This document shows positions 25,363 to 33,562 of a stretch of 51,728 nucleotides of DNA, piece after piece. The DNA lies in contig JAJVHW010000071.1 of assembly GCA_022072415.1 (NCBI GenBank), positions 1 to 51,728 of the forward strand, in the 5' to 3' direction. A program made the position numbers and the translations under genes. The stretch is from Planctomycetota bacterium (GTDB taxonomy: Bacteria > Planctomycetota > JAJSAM01 > JAJVHW01). A model generated the notes under the pieces. It was not told the DNA's origin and did no database searches. It worked only from the letters and a program-made list of their open reading frames with translations. The stretch's first letter is position 1; each line of letters begins with the position of its first letter.

Positions 25363-26993
25363 AGTACTTCGTGTATTGTCGAAAGTCGATGGAGTCAGAA
25401 GATCGCCAGGTTCTCTCGATCGAGAGCCAGCGTCGCGAGGTTGAGCGCCTCGTCCCCGGCGGCGCGGTGATCGAGGTGCTCGAAGAGGCACGGAGCGCCA
25501 AGGCGCCCGGCCGTCCTGTGTTTGACGCCATGGTACGCAGAATTGAGCGGGGTGAGGCGCGCGGCATAGTGGCCTGGCACCCCGATCGCCTGGCTCGCAA
25601 CGCGATCGACGGCGGGCGCATCATCCACATGCTCGACACGGGGAAGATGTCGGACCTGAAGTTCGCATCGTTCAGCTTCGAGAACAATCCGCAGGGCAAG
25701 TTCATGCTCTCCATCATCTTCGGTTACTCAAAGTACTACGTAGACAGCCTCGCTCAGAACGTGAAGCGAGGGATGAGGACGAAGGCGCAGAATGGTTGGC
25801 TTCCCAACATGCCGCCGACTGGCTATCTCAACGACAAGTCGAGCGGCACGATCATCGCAGACCCAGAGCGATTCCCGGTCGTTCGTCGAATGTGGGACCT
25901 GATGCTCTCCGGAGTCTGGTCGCCTCGACAGATCCGCGACCGCGCGGAACGTGAGTGGGGTTTCGCCACGATCCAGCGGAGGTCTGCTGGCGGAAAGGCT
26001 CTCGCCCTCTCCGCCGTCTACAAACTGCTGTCGAACCCATTCTACGCCGGGATCGTGACCTGGGCTGGCGCGACCTACCCCGGGAAGCACCCGGCCATGG
26101 TGACGATCGCGGAGTTCGAGAAGGTGCAGGCTCTCCTCGGCCGCCCTGGGCGGCCCTCTCCCCAGAAGCACGAGTTCGCCTACATGGGACTGATCCGGTG
26201 CGGAGAGTGTGGTCTCTCGATCACCGCATCACAGCGGCGCAACCGACACGGCACGCTCTACACCCACTACCACTGCACAAAGCGGCGACTCGACGTCACT
26301 TGTCGCCAGCCGGTGATCCAGGAGCACGAGCTGGAGGCGCAGATCGTCTCACATCTGGAGAAGCTCCATATCGATACCAGGTTCGAGCAGTGGGTGCTGG
26401 CCCGGCTCCACCGAGCGGTGTCGGAGGTCGGTGGGCAGGAGGAGGCCGCTCGACGCGCGGCCTCGGAACGGCTTCCGCGTCTTGTCAGGCAGCTCGACAA
26501 TCTGACGACGCTGCGCCTGCGTGATCTTGTGACCGACTCAGAGTTCGTCAGGGAGCGGGCTCGCATTGAACGCGAGCGTCTCGCTGCCGAGCAGGCAGTC
26601 CGCATGCAGGAAACGGGGCAAGCGTTGTTTGAACCCTGCCGGACCGTGATTCAGTTCAGTATGCATGCTGTTTCGGCGTTCCGTCGGGCGAACGCGCGCC
26701 AAAGAAGGCTGATCGTGGAAATCGTTGGTTTGAACCCTAGTCTGACCGACAAGAAGCTTCGTGTTGACGCGAGAAAACCGTTCACGAGGCTGTCGAAAAC
26801 GCCCTCGCTTCCTCAACTGTGCACCCTCGTAGAGGAACTTAGAACCTATTGCACTGATTCTGCTAACCACAAGTCAATAGCGGCGATGCGCCAGATCATG
26901 ATCGACACCGGGCTCTGGCAGGAACCTCCGCCTCTGGAGTCGGCGAAGCCGAAACGCAAGTCGCGGGCGTATGCTCCTCCTAGAGCTACTTAG
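25359..26993 (+). CDS. Large serine recombinase
   Basis: 544 residues. Catalytic Ser10 lies in YCRKSMESEDRQ, with further resolvase motifs ARSAKAPGRPVFDAM, WHPDRLARNAIDGG and FGYSKYYVDSLAQNVKRG. The recombinase domain (LPNMPPTGYLND) is followed by a zinc ribbon (CGECGLSITASQRR...YHCTKR) and a coiled coil. It is not closely similar to the first recombinase in this window. Its last 58 codons and the 120 bases that follow recur as a diverged copy at 30192-30490. It is translationally coupled to the small protein before it and probably mobilises the module at 22.6-27.1 kb. Confidence 0.9.
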   Translation: MKYFVYCRKSMESEDRQVLSIESQRREVERLVPGGAVIEVLEEARSAKAPGRPVFDAMVRRIERGEARGIVAWHPDRLARNAIDGGRIIHMLDTGKMSDLKFASFSFENNPQGKFMLSIIFGYSKYYVDSLAQNVKRGMRTKAQNGWLPNMPPTGYLNDKSSGTIIADPERFPVVRRMWDLMLSGVWSPRQIRDRAEREWGFATIQRRSAGGKALALSAVYKLLSNPFYAGIVTWAGATYPGKHPAMVTIAEFEKVQALLGRPGRPSPQKHEFAYMGLIRCGECGLSITASQRRNRHGTLYTHYHCTKRRLDVTCRQPVIQEHELEAQIVSHLEKLHIDTRFEQWVLARLHRAVSEVGGQEEAARRAASERLPRLVRQLDNLTTLRLRDLVTDSEFVRERARIERERLAAEQAVRMQETGQALFEPCRTVIQFSMHAVSAFRRANARQRRLIVEIVGLNPSLTDKKLRVDARKPFTRLSKTPSLPQLCTLVEELRTYCTDSANHKSIAAMRQIMIDTGLWQEPPPLESAKPKRKSRAYAPPRAT

Positions 26994-27113
26994 CCCTCAG
27001 TACAGCCCATCCAAGGATGGGCGTCACCCTGTGGAAGAGTTCACGAAGTTCACCGAGTTCATCCGGCCGCATCAGGCCTGGGCTCGAGCAGTGAACTGAG
27101 GTGATGAGCTACG
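26817..27113 (+). repeat. Direct repeat, copy 1: recombinase 3' end plus tail
   Basis: About 297 bases covering the last 58 recombinase codons, its stop and about 120 bases after it. It matches 30192-30490 at roughly four bases in five, with short gaps. Most of the shared coding changes keep the frame. The tail includes three 9-bp repeats and an inverted GTGAACTG word. Confidence 0.85.
27037..27063 (+). repeat. Three 9-bp repeats downstream of the recombinase
   Basis: GAGTTCACG, AAGTTCACC and GAGTTCATC follow each other without spacers. Inverted words (GTGAACTG near 27092) follow about 30 bases later. Candidate binding sites for the recombinase, the small protein or the XRE regulator, or part of the attachment site. 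Confidence 0.65.
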
Positions 27114-27167
27114 ATCGAGAAGTTCACTCAACTGGATCCACCGATCTCCCCGTGCTAGGTTGTGAGC

Positions 27168-27317
27168 ATGAAACTCACGGAGGAGGACATCAGCGAGTAC
27201 CAGCGGATCTGGAAGGAGGTGTTCGGAGAGGAGATCACGGCGGCAGAAGCGCGAGACAGCGGGAGCTGGCTCGTGGAGCTGTTCCTGATCTTGGCGAGTC
27301 ACACCAAGAATCCATAA
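27168..27317 (+). CDS. Small recombinase-associated protein, copy 2
   Basis: 49 residues starting MKLTEEDISEYQ, a homologue of the 51-residue protein before the recombinase at 25359. It has lost its recombinase partner: 17 bases after its stop the convergent PHP-AAA gene ends, and only a recombinase 3' fragment remains, 2.9 kb further on. The reading frame is intact and the hydrophobic LVELFLIL motif is kept, so the protein may still be made. Confidence 0.65.
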   Translation: MKLTEEDISEYQRIWKEVFGEEITAAEARDSGSWLVELFLILASHTKNP

Positions 27318-27333
27318 ACAGTCCACGAGGCAG

Positions 27334-30021
27334 CTAGTCAGCATCCCCCGACATGAACTCCTCAGCTCGATACTTGCTGAACTTCAGTTTGTACGTTGGA
27401 GTCCCACCCTCCAAGTACTGGAGTGCTTCCTTGCTGAGGGGCTCATGATCCATCGAGCCAGAGTACACAATACGCCCTCGTGTTGCATCGGCCTCAAGGA
27501 TCGTGAACATATCCGTGTCGGTCGCTACCGCGACGCTTGAGTTATGGGTCGTGAAGATGAATTGGCGCTGGTCCTTGCCTTGCCTCACGCGCTTGCAAAC
27601 ATCGTCCCAAATGGAACGGAGGTCAAGAGAGTCCTCAGGCTGGTCTATGACAATTGGCGCTGTGCCGTCACTCAGGGCGATCAGAAGCATTGCTGTACAC
27701 TTCTGACCAATAGATAGCCGATCCAGTTGCTCGAACTTCCCAACGACATTGTAGCTGATCTCCGGACGATCCCTCGGCACCCCCATGTACTCAAGCGCCA
27801 GCAACTGTTCAAACGTGTATGTTTCGGTGAGGAACTCAGCGAGGGTGCGCATCCTGCCCCCGTCGATGCCGGCGCGTTGCGCAACCTCCTCAAGGTACTT
27901 CCCAGGAGTGCCTAGTGCATGCGACACGATCGCGCGCATGAAGTCTCCAGAGTCCACTCCGCCGCAGAGCTTCTCGATATCGTGGTCTTTAAGGTACGAA
28001 CCGCGCTTCAAAGCGGTCAGACGCGCACGAAACTCAGCACGGTTTGTTGCCTCGTGGATCTCTACCTTGAGGCGACCGCCTGTATCGGCAGCGATCTTCT
28101 CGCAGCGGGTCTTGCGCTCGGCTGTGTAGTTCTGGTAAGCCTTCCGATGCGCTTCAACGGTGGCCTTTCTCTTCTGCCCGATGGCCGGAAGCTCACCGGC
28201 ACGGTCCTTGGCCGCTGCGAGTTTCCGCTCAAGCCCCTCGAACTCAGCGAACAGCTTCGCGCGCTTCTGAGCCAGCACTCTCGAATCACCACCACGGGAT
28301 TGGATAGCCGAATCGTACGCCTTCTTCTCCTCCTCGAATGTGGGCCGCCATCTCGCGTACTCGTCTACCGCCCGCGCCTCCACCTCGGCGATCTCTCCGT
28401 CCAGTGCTTCGAAGTGACCCGACACGGAAAAGCGAACCTCGGCAACGTATCCGAGAGCACGTCGGACGGCAGGATCGTCCTGAAGAGCCTCTGGCACCGG
28501 CGGCGTCCCAATTGTAGTTGCGCTTTTCTTGGCCTCGGCTACTCGCTGTCTAATAGTCCGAATCGCCTCTAGCTGCTGCTTAAGAACAAGATCCTTGGCC
28601 GCAACTGCAGCGAACTTGCTCAGGATGGGGTCCTTGAGAGACACATCCAGTTTGGTAATCTCCTCCCGCACCGTGACAACCTGTCGCTCAACGTCCTTCG
28701 CTTCAATCGACGCGCGCATACACTCAGCCAACGACTGGTCGAGGTTCTTGAGTTCCCTCTCTCGCTCGGCAATCTCGAACTGGTAGGAACGAAAGTCGAA
28801 GAACGTGTCAATGAACGCCAACTGAGAGTCCCGGTCCTCTGCGATCTTGAGAATCTCGTTCTGACTGAGAAAGAAGACAGGAAATGCACGCGCCAAGTCT
28901 CTGGTCTGACCTCCATCGTATGGATGACCGCCGGCCGGATCGTAGGTGCGCTTTACGGTAAACGGCTTCCCGGTCTCATCTACTAGCGTCACCTCGACGG
29001 CACCATAGAGCTCGAGTCGCGCACGGAGCTTCGCATCATGATCGTTCGCAAGATCTGCATTGCTGGGTGCCTGATCCAGAGCGAAGCGGAGGAACTCGAT
29101 GATCAACGACTTCCCGGTACCTTTCGCTCCAAGAATACTGTTAAGACCATCATGGAATACGATACTTTCGCCGTCCAGAAAGCCGCCCGTGATGCGAAGG
29201 CTCTGTATCCTTGGATACGAGTAGGTCTTGAGCTCGAAGTCTTGGCGAATGCGCACGTCGGGGTCGGCGAGGCACTGCTTAAGGGAGTCGATGTCGATAC
29301 GGTCCATCTTGAAAAATGCGCATCGACTCCCGATCGTCGCAAGGGAGTGTGTTCCCGGTGCGCCGGGATTGTCCGAGGCTTGGTAGACCGCGAGCTTTCG
29401 CCGGTACTCAGCGTCAGTGCCGTCGAGATAGTCAACCGCCCGGTGGTGCTGCGCTCGCCTCGCTGCATCTTGAAAGTCCGCAGCCTCCAAGGCGGTGACG
29501 GCTGGGTGGCGGATCAGATCAGTTCGCTGCTTTCCTGACATGTCGCGAAGCACGCCCCGGCTCGAATTCGCATGAGCCAGGATGGCGACGCCTCCGCGGT
29601 CCCGAATGATAGCCACCACTTCCATGACTTCTTTGCTGGCGACCGTATCCAACTTCCCGTACTGGCTGGTCTCAAAACCCAGGACCGACAGTAGGCTCTC
29701 CACTTCGGCGCGCCCGTGCATCGGGTCAAGAAGAGCGATCACGTGTATGCCGTCCTTGCCGCCTCGGCAAGTGATCTCCACGCCGGGAAAGACTGTGAGC
29801 GTCGTACCGACGGCTGCCTTCTTCACTTCATCGATCCATGCGGCACTATTGTGATCCGTAACCGCTACTCCCTGGAGGCCCGCTGCAAGGCAGGCTTGGA
29901 CGAACGCTGCAGGCGTGACGGACTTGTCATCGAAGTCAGCCGATCCCGGGCTGTGGACGTGGAGATCGAGCTTACGGAAGACAAGGCCTGCGCTCTTGGG
30001 TTTGCTAGGTTTGGTGCTCAT
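27334..30021 (-). CDS. PHP-domain and SMC-like AAA ATPase (TrlF type)
   Basis: 895 residues from the ATG at 30021. The N-terminal PHP phosphoesterase domain shows KLDLHVHSPGS, GVAVTDHNSAAW, VFPGVEIT and ILAHANSSRG, all with metal ligands present. The ATPase has Walker A ILGAKGTGKSLI near residue 300, long coiled coils (430-650), SIGQKCTAML, Walker B PIVIDQPEDSLD and a TTHNSSVAVATD segment. The architecture matches TrlF-family proteins of mobile elements and defence islands, thought to sense and cleave nucleic acid. A longer frame to 30066 is open. The gene stands alone in reverse orientation between two copies of a recombinase 3' end, so it looks like inserted cargo. Confidence 0.85.
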   Translation of the reverse strand: MSTKPSKPKSAGLVFRKLDLHVHSPGSADFDDKSVTPAAFVQACLAAGLQGVAVTDHNSAAWIDEVKKAAVGTTLTVFPGVEITCRGGKDGIHVIALLDPMHGRAEVESLLSVLGFETSQYGKLDTVASKEVMEVVAIIRDRGGVAILAHANSSRGVLRDMSGKQRTDLIRHPAVTALEAADFQDAARRAQHHRAVDYLDGTDAEYRRKLAVYQASDNPGAPGTHSLATIGSRCAFFKMDRIDIDSLKQCLADPDVRIRQDFELKTYSYPRIQSLRITGGFLDGESIVFHDGLNSILGAKGTGKSLIIEFLRFALDQAPSNADLANDHDAKLRARLELYGAVEVTLVDETGKPFTVKRTYDPAGGHPYDGGQTRDLARAFPVFFLSQNEILKIAEDRDSQLAFIDTFFDFRSYQFEIAERERELKNLDQSLAECMRASIEAKDVERQVVTVREEITKLDVSLKDPILSKFAAVAAKDLVLKQQLEAIRTIRQRVAEAKKSATTIGTPPVPEALQDDPAVRRALGYVAEVRFSVSGHFEALDGEIAEVEARAVDEYARWRPTFEEEKKAYDSAIQSRGGDSRVLAQKRAKLFAEFEGLERKLAAAKDRAGELPAIGQKRKATVEAHRKAYQNYTAERKTRCEKIAADTGGRLKVEIHEATNRAEFRARLTALKRGSYLKDHDIEKLCGGVDSGDFMRAIVSHALGTPGKYLEEVAQRAGIDGGRMRTLAEFLTETYTFEQLLALEYMGVPRDRPEISYNVVGKFEQLDRLSIGQKCTAMLLIALSDGTAPIVIDQPEDSLDLRSIWDDVCKRVRQGKDQRQFIFTTHNSSVAVATDTDMFTILEADATRGRIVYSGSMDHEPLSKEALQYLEGGTPTYKLKFSKYRAEEFMSGDAD

Positions 30022-30191
30022 ATCTTCGTGCCTGTTACCGCCAACTCTACCACGACAGCGCCCCACTGCAAACTCGGGTTGCTGTCGCCGGCTGCGGCAA
30101 GTTCCTGCTGCTATCGGCCCGAACTGGCGTGCGCTAAAATCGCCCCGAACCCTGAAAGGACGGGTGGGGTTAGGTTCGAACCGATTCTCGC

Positions 30192-30368
30192 CTGTGCACT
30201 CTCGTAGAGGGACTCAGAACCCATTGCACTGACTCTTTCAACCAGGAGCCAATAGCGGCGATGCGCGAGATCCTGGTCGACACCGGGCTTTGGAAGGAGC
30301 CTCAGCCCCTGGAGCCGGCGAAGCCGAAGCGCAAGTCGCGGGCGTATGCTCTTCCACGAGGTACCTAG
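30192..30368 (+). pseudogene. 3' fragment of a second serine recombinase
   Basis: 58 codons (LCTLVEGLRTHCTDS...KPKRKSRAYALPRGT) equal to the C-terminus of the recombinase ending at 26993, with about three quarters of residues identical. Nothing upstream resembles the rest of the gene, so about 1.45 kb of the gene is absent. Together with small protein copy 2 it appears to be the shell of a second recombinase unit whose body was replaced by the PHP-AAA gene. Confidence 0.85.
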
Positions 30369-30412
30369 CCATCGGCATAGCCCAGCCAAGGAGGAGCGTC
30401 ACCCTTGTGGGA

Positions 30413-30439
30413 GAGTTCATGGAGTTCACAGAGTTCATG
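30413..30439 (+). repeat. Three 9-bp repeats in tail copy 2
   Basis: GAGTTCATG, GAGTTCACA and GAGTTCATG without spacers, better conserved than in copy 1. The inverted words GTGAACTG and ATGAACTG follow near 30467-30485. Confidence 0.7.
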
Positions 30440-30616
30440 AGGCCACACCAGATTGGGGTTCTGGCTGTGAACTGCGGTGATGAACTGTGATAAGAGGAGT
30501 GTTCGAACCTGACCTGTGACCCGAGCGTTATCTCTTGCTCCCGGTCGCGCTGCTTCATAGAGTTCGGGTCGGCACGTACTGGCGCGTACTCTCGAGGGCT
30601 GAGAGGAGTCGGCAAC

Positions 30617-31957
30617 ATGCGAATCTTCCTGAGCCACAGTAGTCGGCTCAAGCCGTTGATACGTGAAATCAGAGGGCATCTTCCTCACTTCCTAGCTGTT
30701 TGGATCGACGAGGATGCCCTTGTCTTCGGAGACAATGTCCCAGCGTCGATTCGCGACGCAATCAGCTCGAAGACAGACTACGTGCTACTGTTCCTGGATC
30801 GCAGCGCTGTCGAGTCGGAGTGGGTCCGCCAGGAGGTCGCTTGGGCTCTGGAGGCGGAGAAGCAACAGGCCCGTACGATTCTGCTGCCGATAACGGTAGA
30901 GCAGCAGCCGATTGAAGGGCTCGGGAACATCGAGTTGGCGAACCGGAAGCACCTCGATCTGCGAGATCTATACGCGGCAACCGTGCACGCCTTTTCAGCA
31001 CTGCTCTCTGAGCAGTTGTTCGCTCTCGTCTGCCGAGATGTTGAACGACTACATCGCCCAGTCTCTCCGTCACTCTCAAGAGCGATTGCAGAGTCTGATG
31101 AGCTTCTGCGGACACACGCACGACTCGTTCACAAGGTAGTGTTTCCGCACCGCCGTGGAAATCCAATCTCGCGAGACGTTCTGCGGGAGATCGTAAACAC
31201 TCACAGCAAGGCGAACCTCAGCCCCGCTGAGTTTGACCAACTCATTCTCGGGGTAGTACAGCGCAATCTCCTCCCTGGGCTCAACTATGATGGGGAGGTC
31301 GCCTTCTTGGTGGAAGAGCACGCGCAGTGGAAGGGTGAGGTACAGGCGGAGAGGAAGCAGCGTGTCGGGCTCAAGGCGATTAACCTAATCGAGAATGGAA
31401 TGAAAGTGCTGTTCGACGCAGGTTCCGCGTCGGAAGCTGTGATCCGGCTCTTGTGCAAACGGATACAGACTCGTACCATTACACGAATCAGTTTGGCCAC
31501 GAATTCGGTGAACATTGCGGACATGGTGTCAGACTGTTGTGTCGCCATGGGGTTTGACGATGACTACTCGGCGGTCTCCTTGTTCGTTCCTGGTGGTCGT
31601 GTACGACCAAACACACAGGCAATCGTCGCGGTTCAACAGTCAGGGCCGACGGACATCGCGATCCTCGCCAGTTTACTCGGAGGCTTCGACATCGTCTTCG
31701 TCGGGGTCAATGGAATTCACGCCGAGAGCGGGCTGACAACACACTCAAACGCAGAAACACGGAACAAGCTGGAGATCTTGGCCGCGAGCTCGAGGCGGTA
31801 CATTCTCGGCGACTGCTCTAAGATCGGGATCTCGCTGGAGCATCGATTCGCCAGCTTCGAGGACGACATCAACCTGATCGTCGATCGGGATGACGCCTGT
31901 CCCGGGCTGGCCTCGTTGTTGGAGCGACACTCTGCACGAATCATCCTCGCGCCGTAG
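30617..31957 (+). CDS. TIR-domain protein with a DeoR-type sensor domain
   Basis: 446 residues. The N-terminal TIR domain reads RIFLSHSSRLKPLIREI, AVWIDEDALVFG, YVLLFLDRSAVESEWVRQEVAWA, with the Glu expected for NAD cleavage. The middle (RGNPISRDVLREIVNTHSK...) is helical and may be a winged helix. From about residue 255 the sequence follows the sugar-phosphate sensor domain of DeoR regulators: VLFDAGSASEAVIRLL, ISLATNSVNIADMV, LFVPGGRVRPN, DIVFVGVNGIHAESGLTTHS, RRYILGDCSKIGI. I infer an immunity effector that couples a metabolite or nucleotide sensor to NAD depletion. It is a single gene with its own leader and a weak GGAG before the ATG. Confidence 0.8.
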   Translation: MRIFLSHSSRLKPLIREIRGHLPHFLAVWIDEDALVFGDNVPASIRDAISSKTDYVLLFLDRSAVESEWVRQEVAWALEAEKQQARTILLPITVEQQPIEGLGNIELANRKHLDLRDLYAATVHAFSALLSEQLFALVCRDVERLHRPVSPSLSRAIAESDELLRTHARLVHKVVFPHRRGNPISRDVLREIVNTHSKANLSPAEFDQLILGVVQRNLLPGLNYDGEVAFLVEEHAQWKGEVQAERKQRVGLKAINLIENGMKVLFDAGSASEAVIRLLCKRIQTRTITRISLATNSVNIADMVSDCCVAMGFDDDYSAVSLFVPGGRVRPNTQAIVAVQQSGPTDIAILASLLGGFDIVFVGVNGIHAESGLTTHSNAETRNKLEILAASSRRYILGDCSKIGISLEHRFASFEDDINLIVDRDDACPGLASLLERHSARIILAP

Positions 31958-32059
31958 GAGCACGTCGGTCGCAGTGATGGAAGTGTGGATGGGCCTCGCA
32001 GTTGTGTCGGACTGATAGCGTAGTTGCCAAAGTGGTGAAATCACGATATCATTGGGCCG

Positions 32060-32653
32060 ATGCAAAGCAAGAGCGTTGTGTTCGATCTGTTCGGCGTGCT
32101 GGTGTCGGAGGTGTCACCGGGCTGGTTGCGTCAGCATTTGTCCGAGGACCAAGCGGTGCGCGTCAAGCGGGCCGTAATTGGGCCAGCCGATGCAGGCGAG
32201 TGTACGCAGGCCAAGATGTTCGAGACGCTGGCTGCTGTAACCGGAGTGCCAGCGAAACGAATTGAGGAGGAGTGGCTCGAGCTAGCCGTTGCGAACTCGG
32301 AAATGATTGAGTACGCGAGAGGCATCAAGAAGTTGCACAAGTTGGGACTTCTTACGAACTGCCCGACGCCGTACGGCCGAGCGGTTCTGGCGAAACACGA
32401 TCTGCTCCCCATGTTTGATGAGATCGTCGTGTCCAGTGAAGTCCGGATAGCGAAGCCGGATGCCAGGGCTTACCGGATCATCCTTGAGCGACTTGAATGC
32501 GACGCGATCAACACTGCCTTGATAGATGACAATCCAAGTAACGTGGCAGCCGGCAAGGCGACTGGAATGTTCGCGATCCTCTACAAGGAACGACGACAAG
32601 CTCAGGCTGCGTTGGACGAGTGGCTGAGTGCTTCGACCCAGTGGCGAGCGTAG
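32060..32653 (+). CDS. HAD-superfamily hydrolase
   Basis: 197 residues. Motif I is VVFDLFGVL (nucleophile Asp, with Phe at the position of the usual second Asp), motif II LLTNCPT, motif III VRIAKPDARAY (Lys) and motif IV TALIDDNPSN. This is a complete subfamily I HAD domain with a helical cap. Family members are small-molecule phosphatases or dehalogenases; the Phe substitution occurs in many phosphatase-like members of unknown substrate. It follows the TIR gene by about 100 bases. A functional link is possible but unproven. Confidence 0.85.
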   Translation: MQSKSVVFDLFGVLVSEVSPGWLRQHLSEDQAVRVKRAVIGPADAGECTQAKMFETLAAVTGVPAKRIEEEWLELAVANSEMIEYARGIKKLHKLGLLTNCPTPYGRAVLAKHDLLPMFDEIVVSSEVRIAKPDARAYRIILERLECDAINTALIDDNPSNVAAGKATGMFAILYKERRQAQAALDEWLSASTQWRA

Positions 32654-32695
32654 CGAGCATGGGTATCGGCTTGACTCAGGACAGGCTCGCCGGGT

Positions 32696-32727
32696 AGCCT
32701 CGCAGCCTCGCAGCCTCGCAGCCTCGC
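32696..32727. repeat. 8-bp tandem repeat, four units
   Basis: Four perfect AGCCTCGC units directly downstream of the HAD gene, followed by the partial unit AGGCTCG. A simple repeat that may vary in copy number. Confidence 0.9.
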
Positions 32728-32749
32728 AGGCTCGAAGGCGAGGCGCTGC

Positions 32750-33118
32750 ATGGGCAAGTTCGGCAAGTCCGCTGTGGTTGCCTTGGCGGCGGTCGTCGGG
32801 TGGATCGTTCACGCCTTCGAACCGGAACTCAAGGCAACGGTGCTCGGGGCGCTCCGGCGCGCCTGCGACCCCGTCGTGGGTGCGTTCGTGATAGGCATCA
32901 TCGTCGGCGCTGCCATTGCCGCGGCGGTCGCGTGGCTCTTGCGATGTCGCGTCGAAGCGATCAAGTATGACTTTGGTACAAAGGTCCGGGTTAGGACCGA
33001 CTGTCGGAGGCGAAGAGTGCTGTCTGTGTTGGGGCATTGGTGCCCGTCGTCGCCGACGTGCGAGGGAGCGTTGCTTACGAAGGCACGGCCCAACAACGCA
33101 CGCATCTCCGGTTCATGA
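32750..33118 (+). CDS. Small protein with two membrane segments
   Basis: Up to 122 residues. Hydrophobic stretches AVVALAAVVGWIVHAF and FVIGIIVGAAIAAAVAWLL flank a short loop, and CRVEAIKYDFG follows. After that the translation becomes arginine-rich and less protein-like, and its end overlaps a hairpin with integron-attC-like features. No family was recognised. Start taken at the first ATG after the tandem repeat; there is no clear ribosome binding site. Confidence 0.45.
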   Translation: MGKFGKSAVVALAAVVGWIVHAFEPELKATVLGALRRACDPVVGAFVIGIIVGAAIAAAVAWLLRCRVEAIKYDFGTKVRVRTDCRRRRVLSVLGHWCPSSPTCEGALLTKARPNNARISGS

Positions 33119-33562
33119 CCGTGACCACTACCGGTTGCGTGTCGCGTGCGACGCCGCTTGCTGGGTTGGCGCGCCACGATCCTGGGCGCGTGGAACACAG
33201 AGTACAACTGAGCTTCCGGCGGGCGCGAGGCGGGCGGCATCACATGAGTCACGCGTCGATCGAGCGTGCCAGCGGACGCGCGCGCGACCACAACGGGTCG
33301 TGGCTCCGGTCGTCATCCGGAGAAGCATGGTTCACGAGGCATGGCGAGTCTACGCTTCGAGAGCGTTGAACACTGGGTCGAGCGGTCTGCCGGGATACGG
33401 GTGCGGTGGGCAAATGGTGGTAGAGTTGGCACATGCTTCAACTGTACGCGAGGCGAATGAAATGTCCAATGCTCCATGTACGTTGTCGGGACTTTGCGAG
33501 ATCCCGGCGAGTGAGCTTGCTGCGGATGTTGATGATGACTCTCATTATCGAGGTGCTGGGCG
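33119..33562. other. Intergenic region with no supported gene
   Basis: About 440 bases. Several short frames exist, e.g. from 33461 (MSNAPCTLSGLCEIPASEL), but none has a family match or a convincing ribosome binding site, and they disagree in frame along the stretch. The left part belongs to the hairpin at 33088-33171. Confidence 0.5.

Larger units (their letters stand above)
30192..30490 (+). repeat. Direct repeat, copy 2: recombinase 3' end plus tail
   Basis: Partner of 26817-27113. Similarity continues past the stop through the three 9-bp repeats and the GTGAACTG-type inverted words to about 30490, where the leader of the TIR gene begins. Confidence 0.85.

Noticed and set aside
27001-30500. 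CRISPR array from the repeated GAGTTCA words
   Set aside because: The units are 9 bp without spacers and in groups of three; no spacer-repeat alternation and no cas genes exist in the window.
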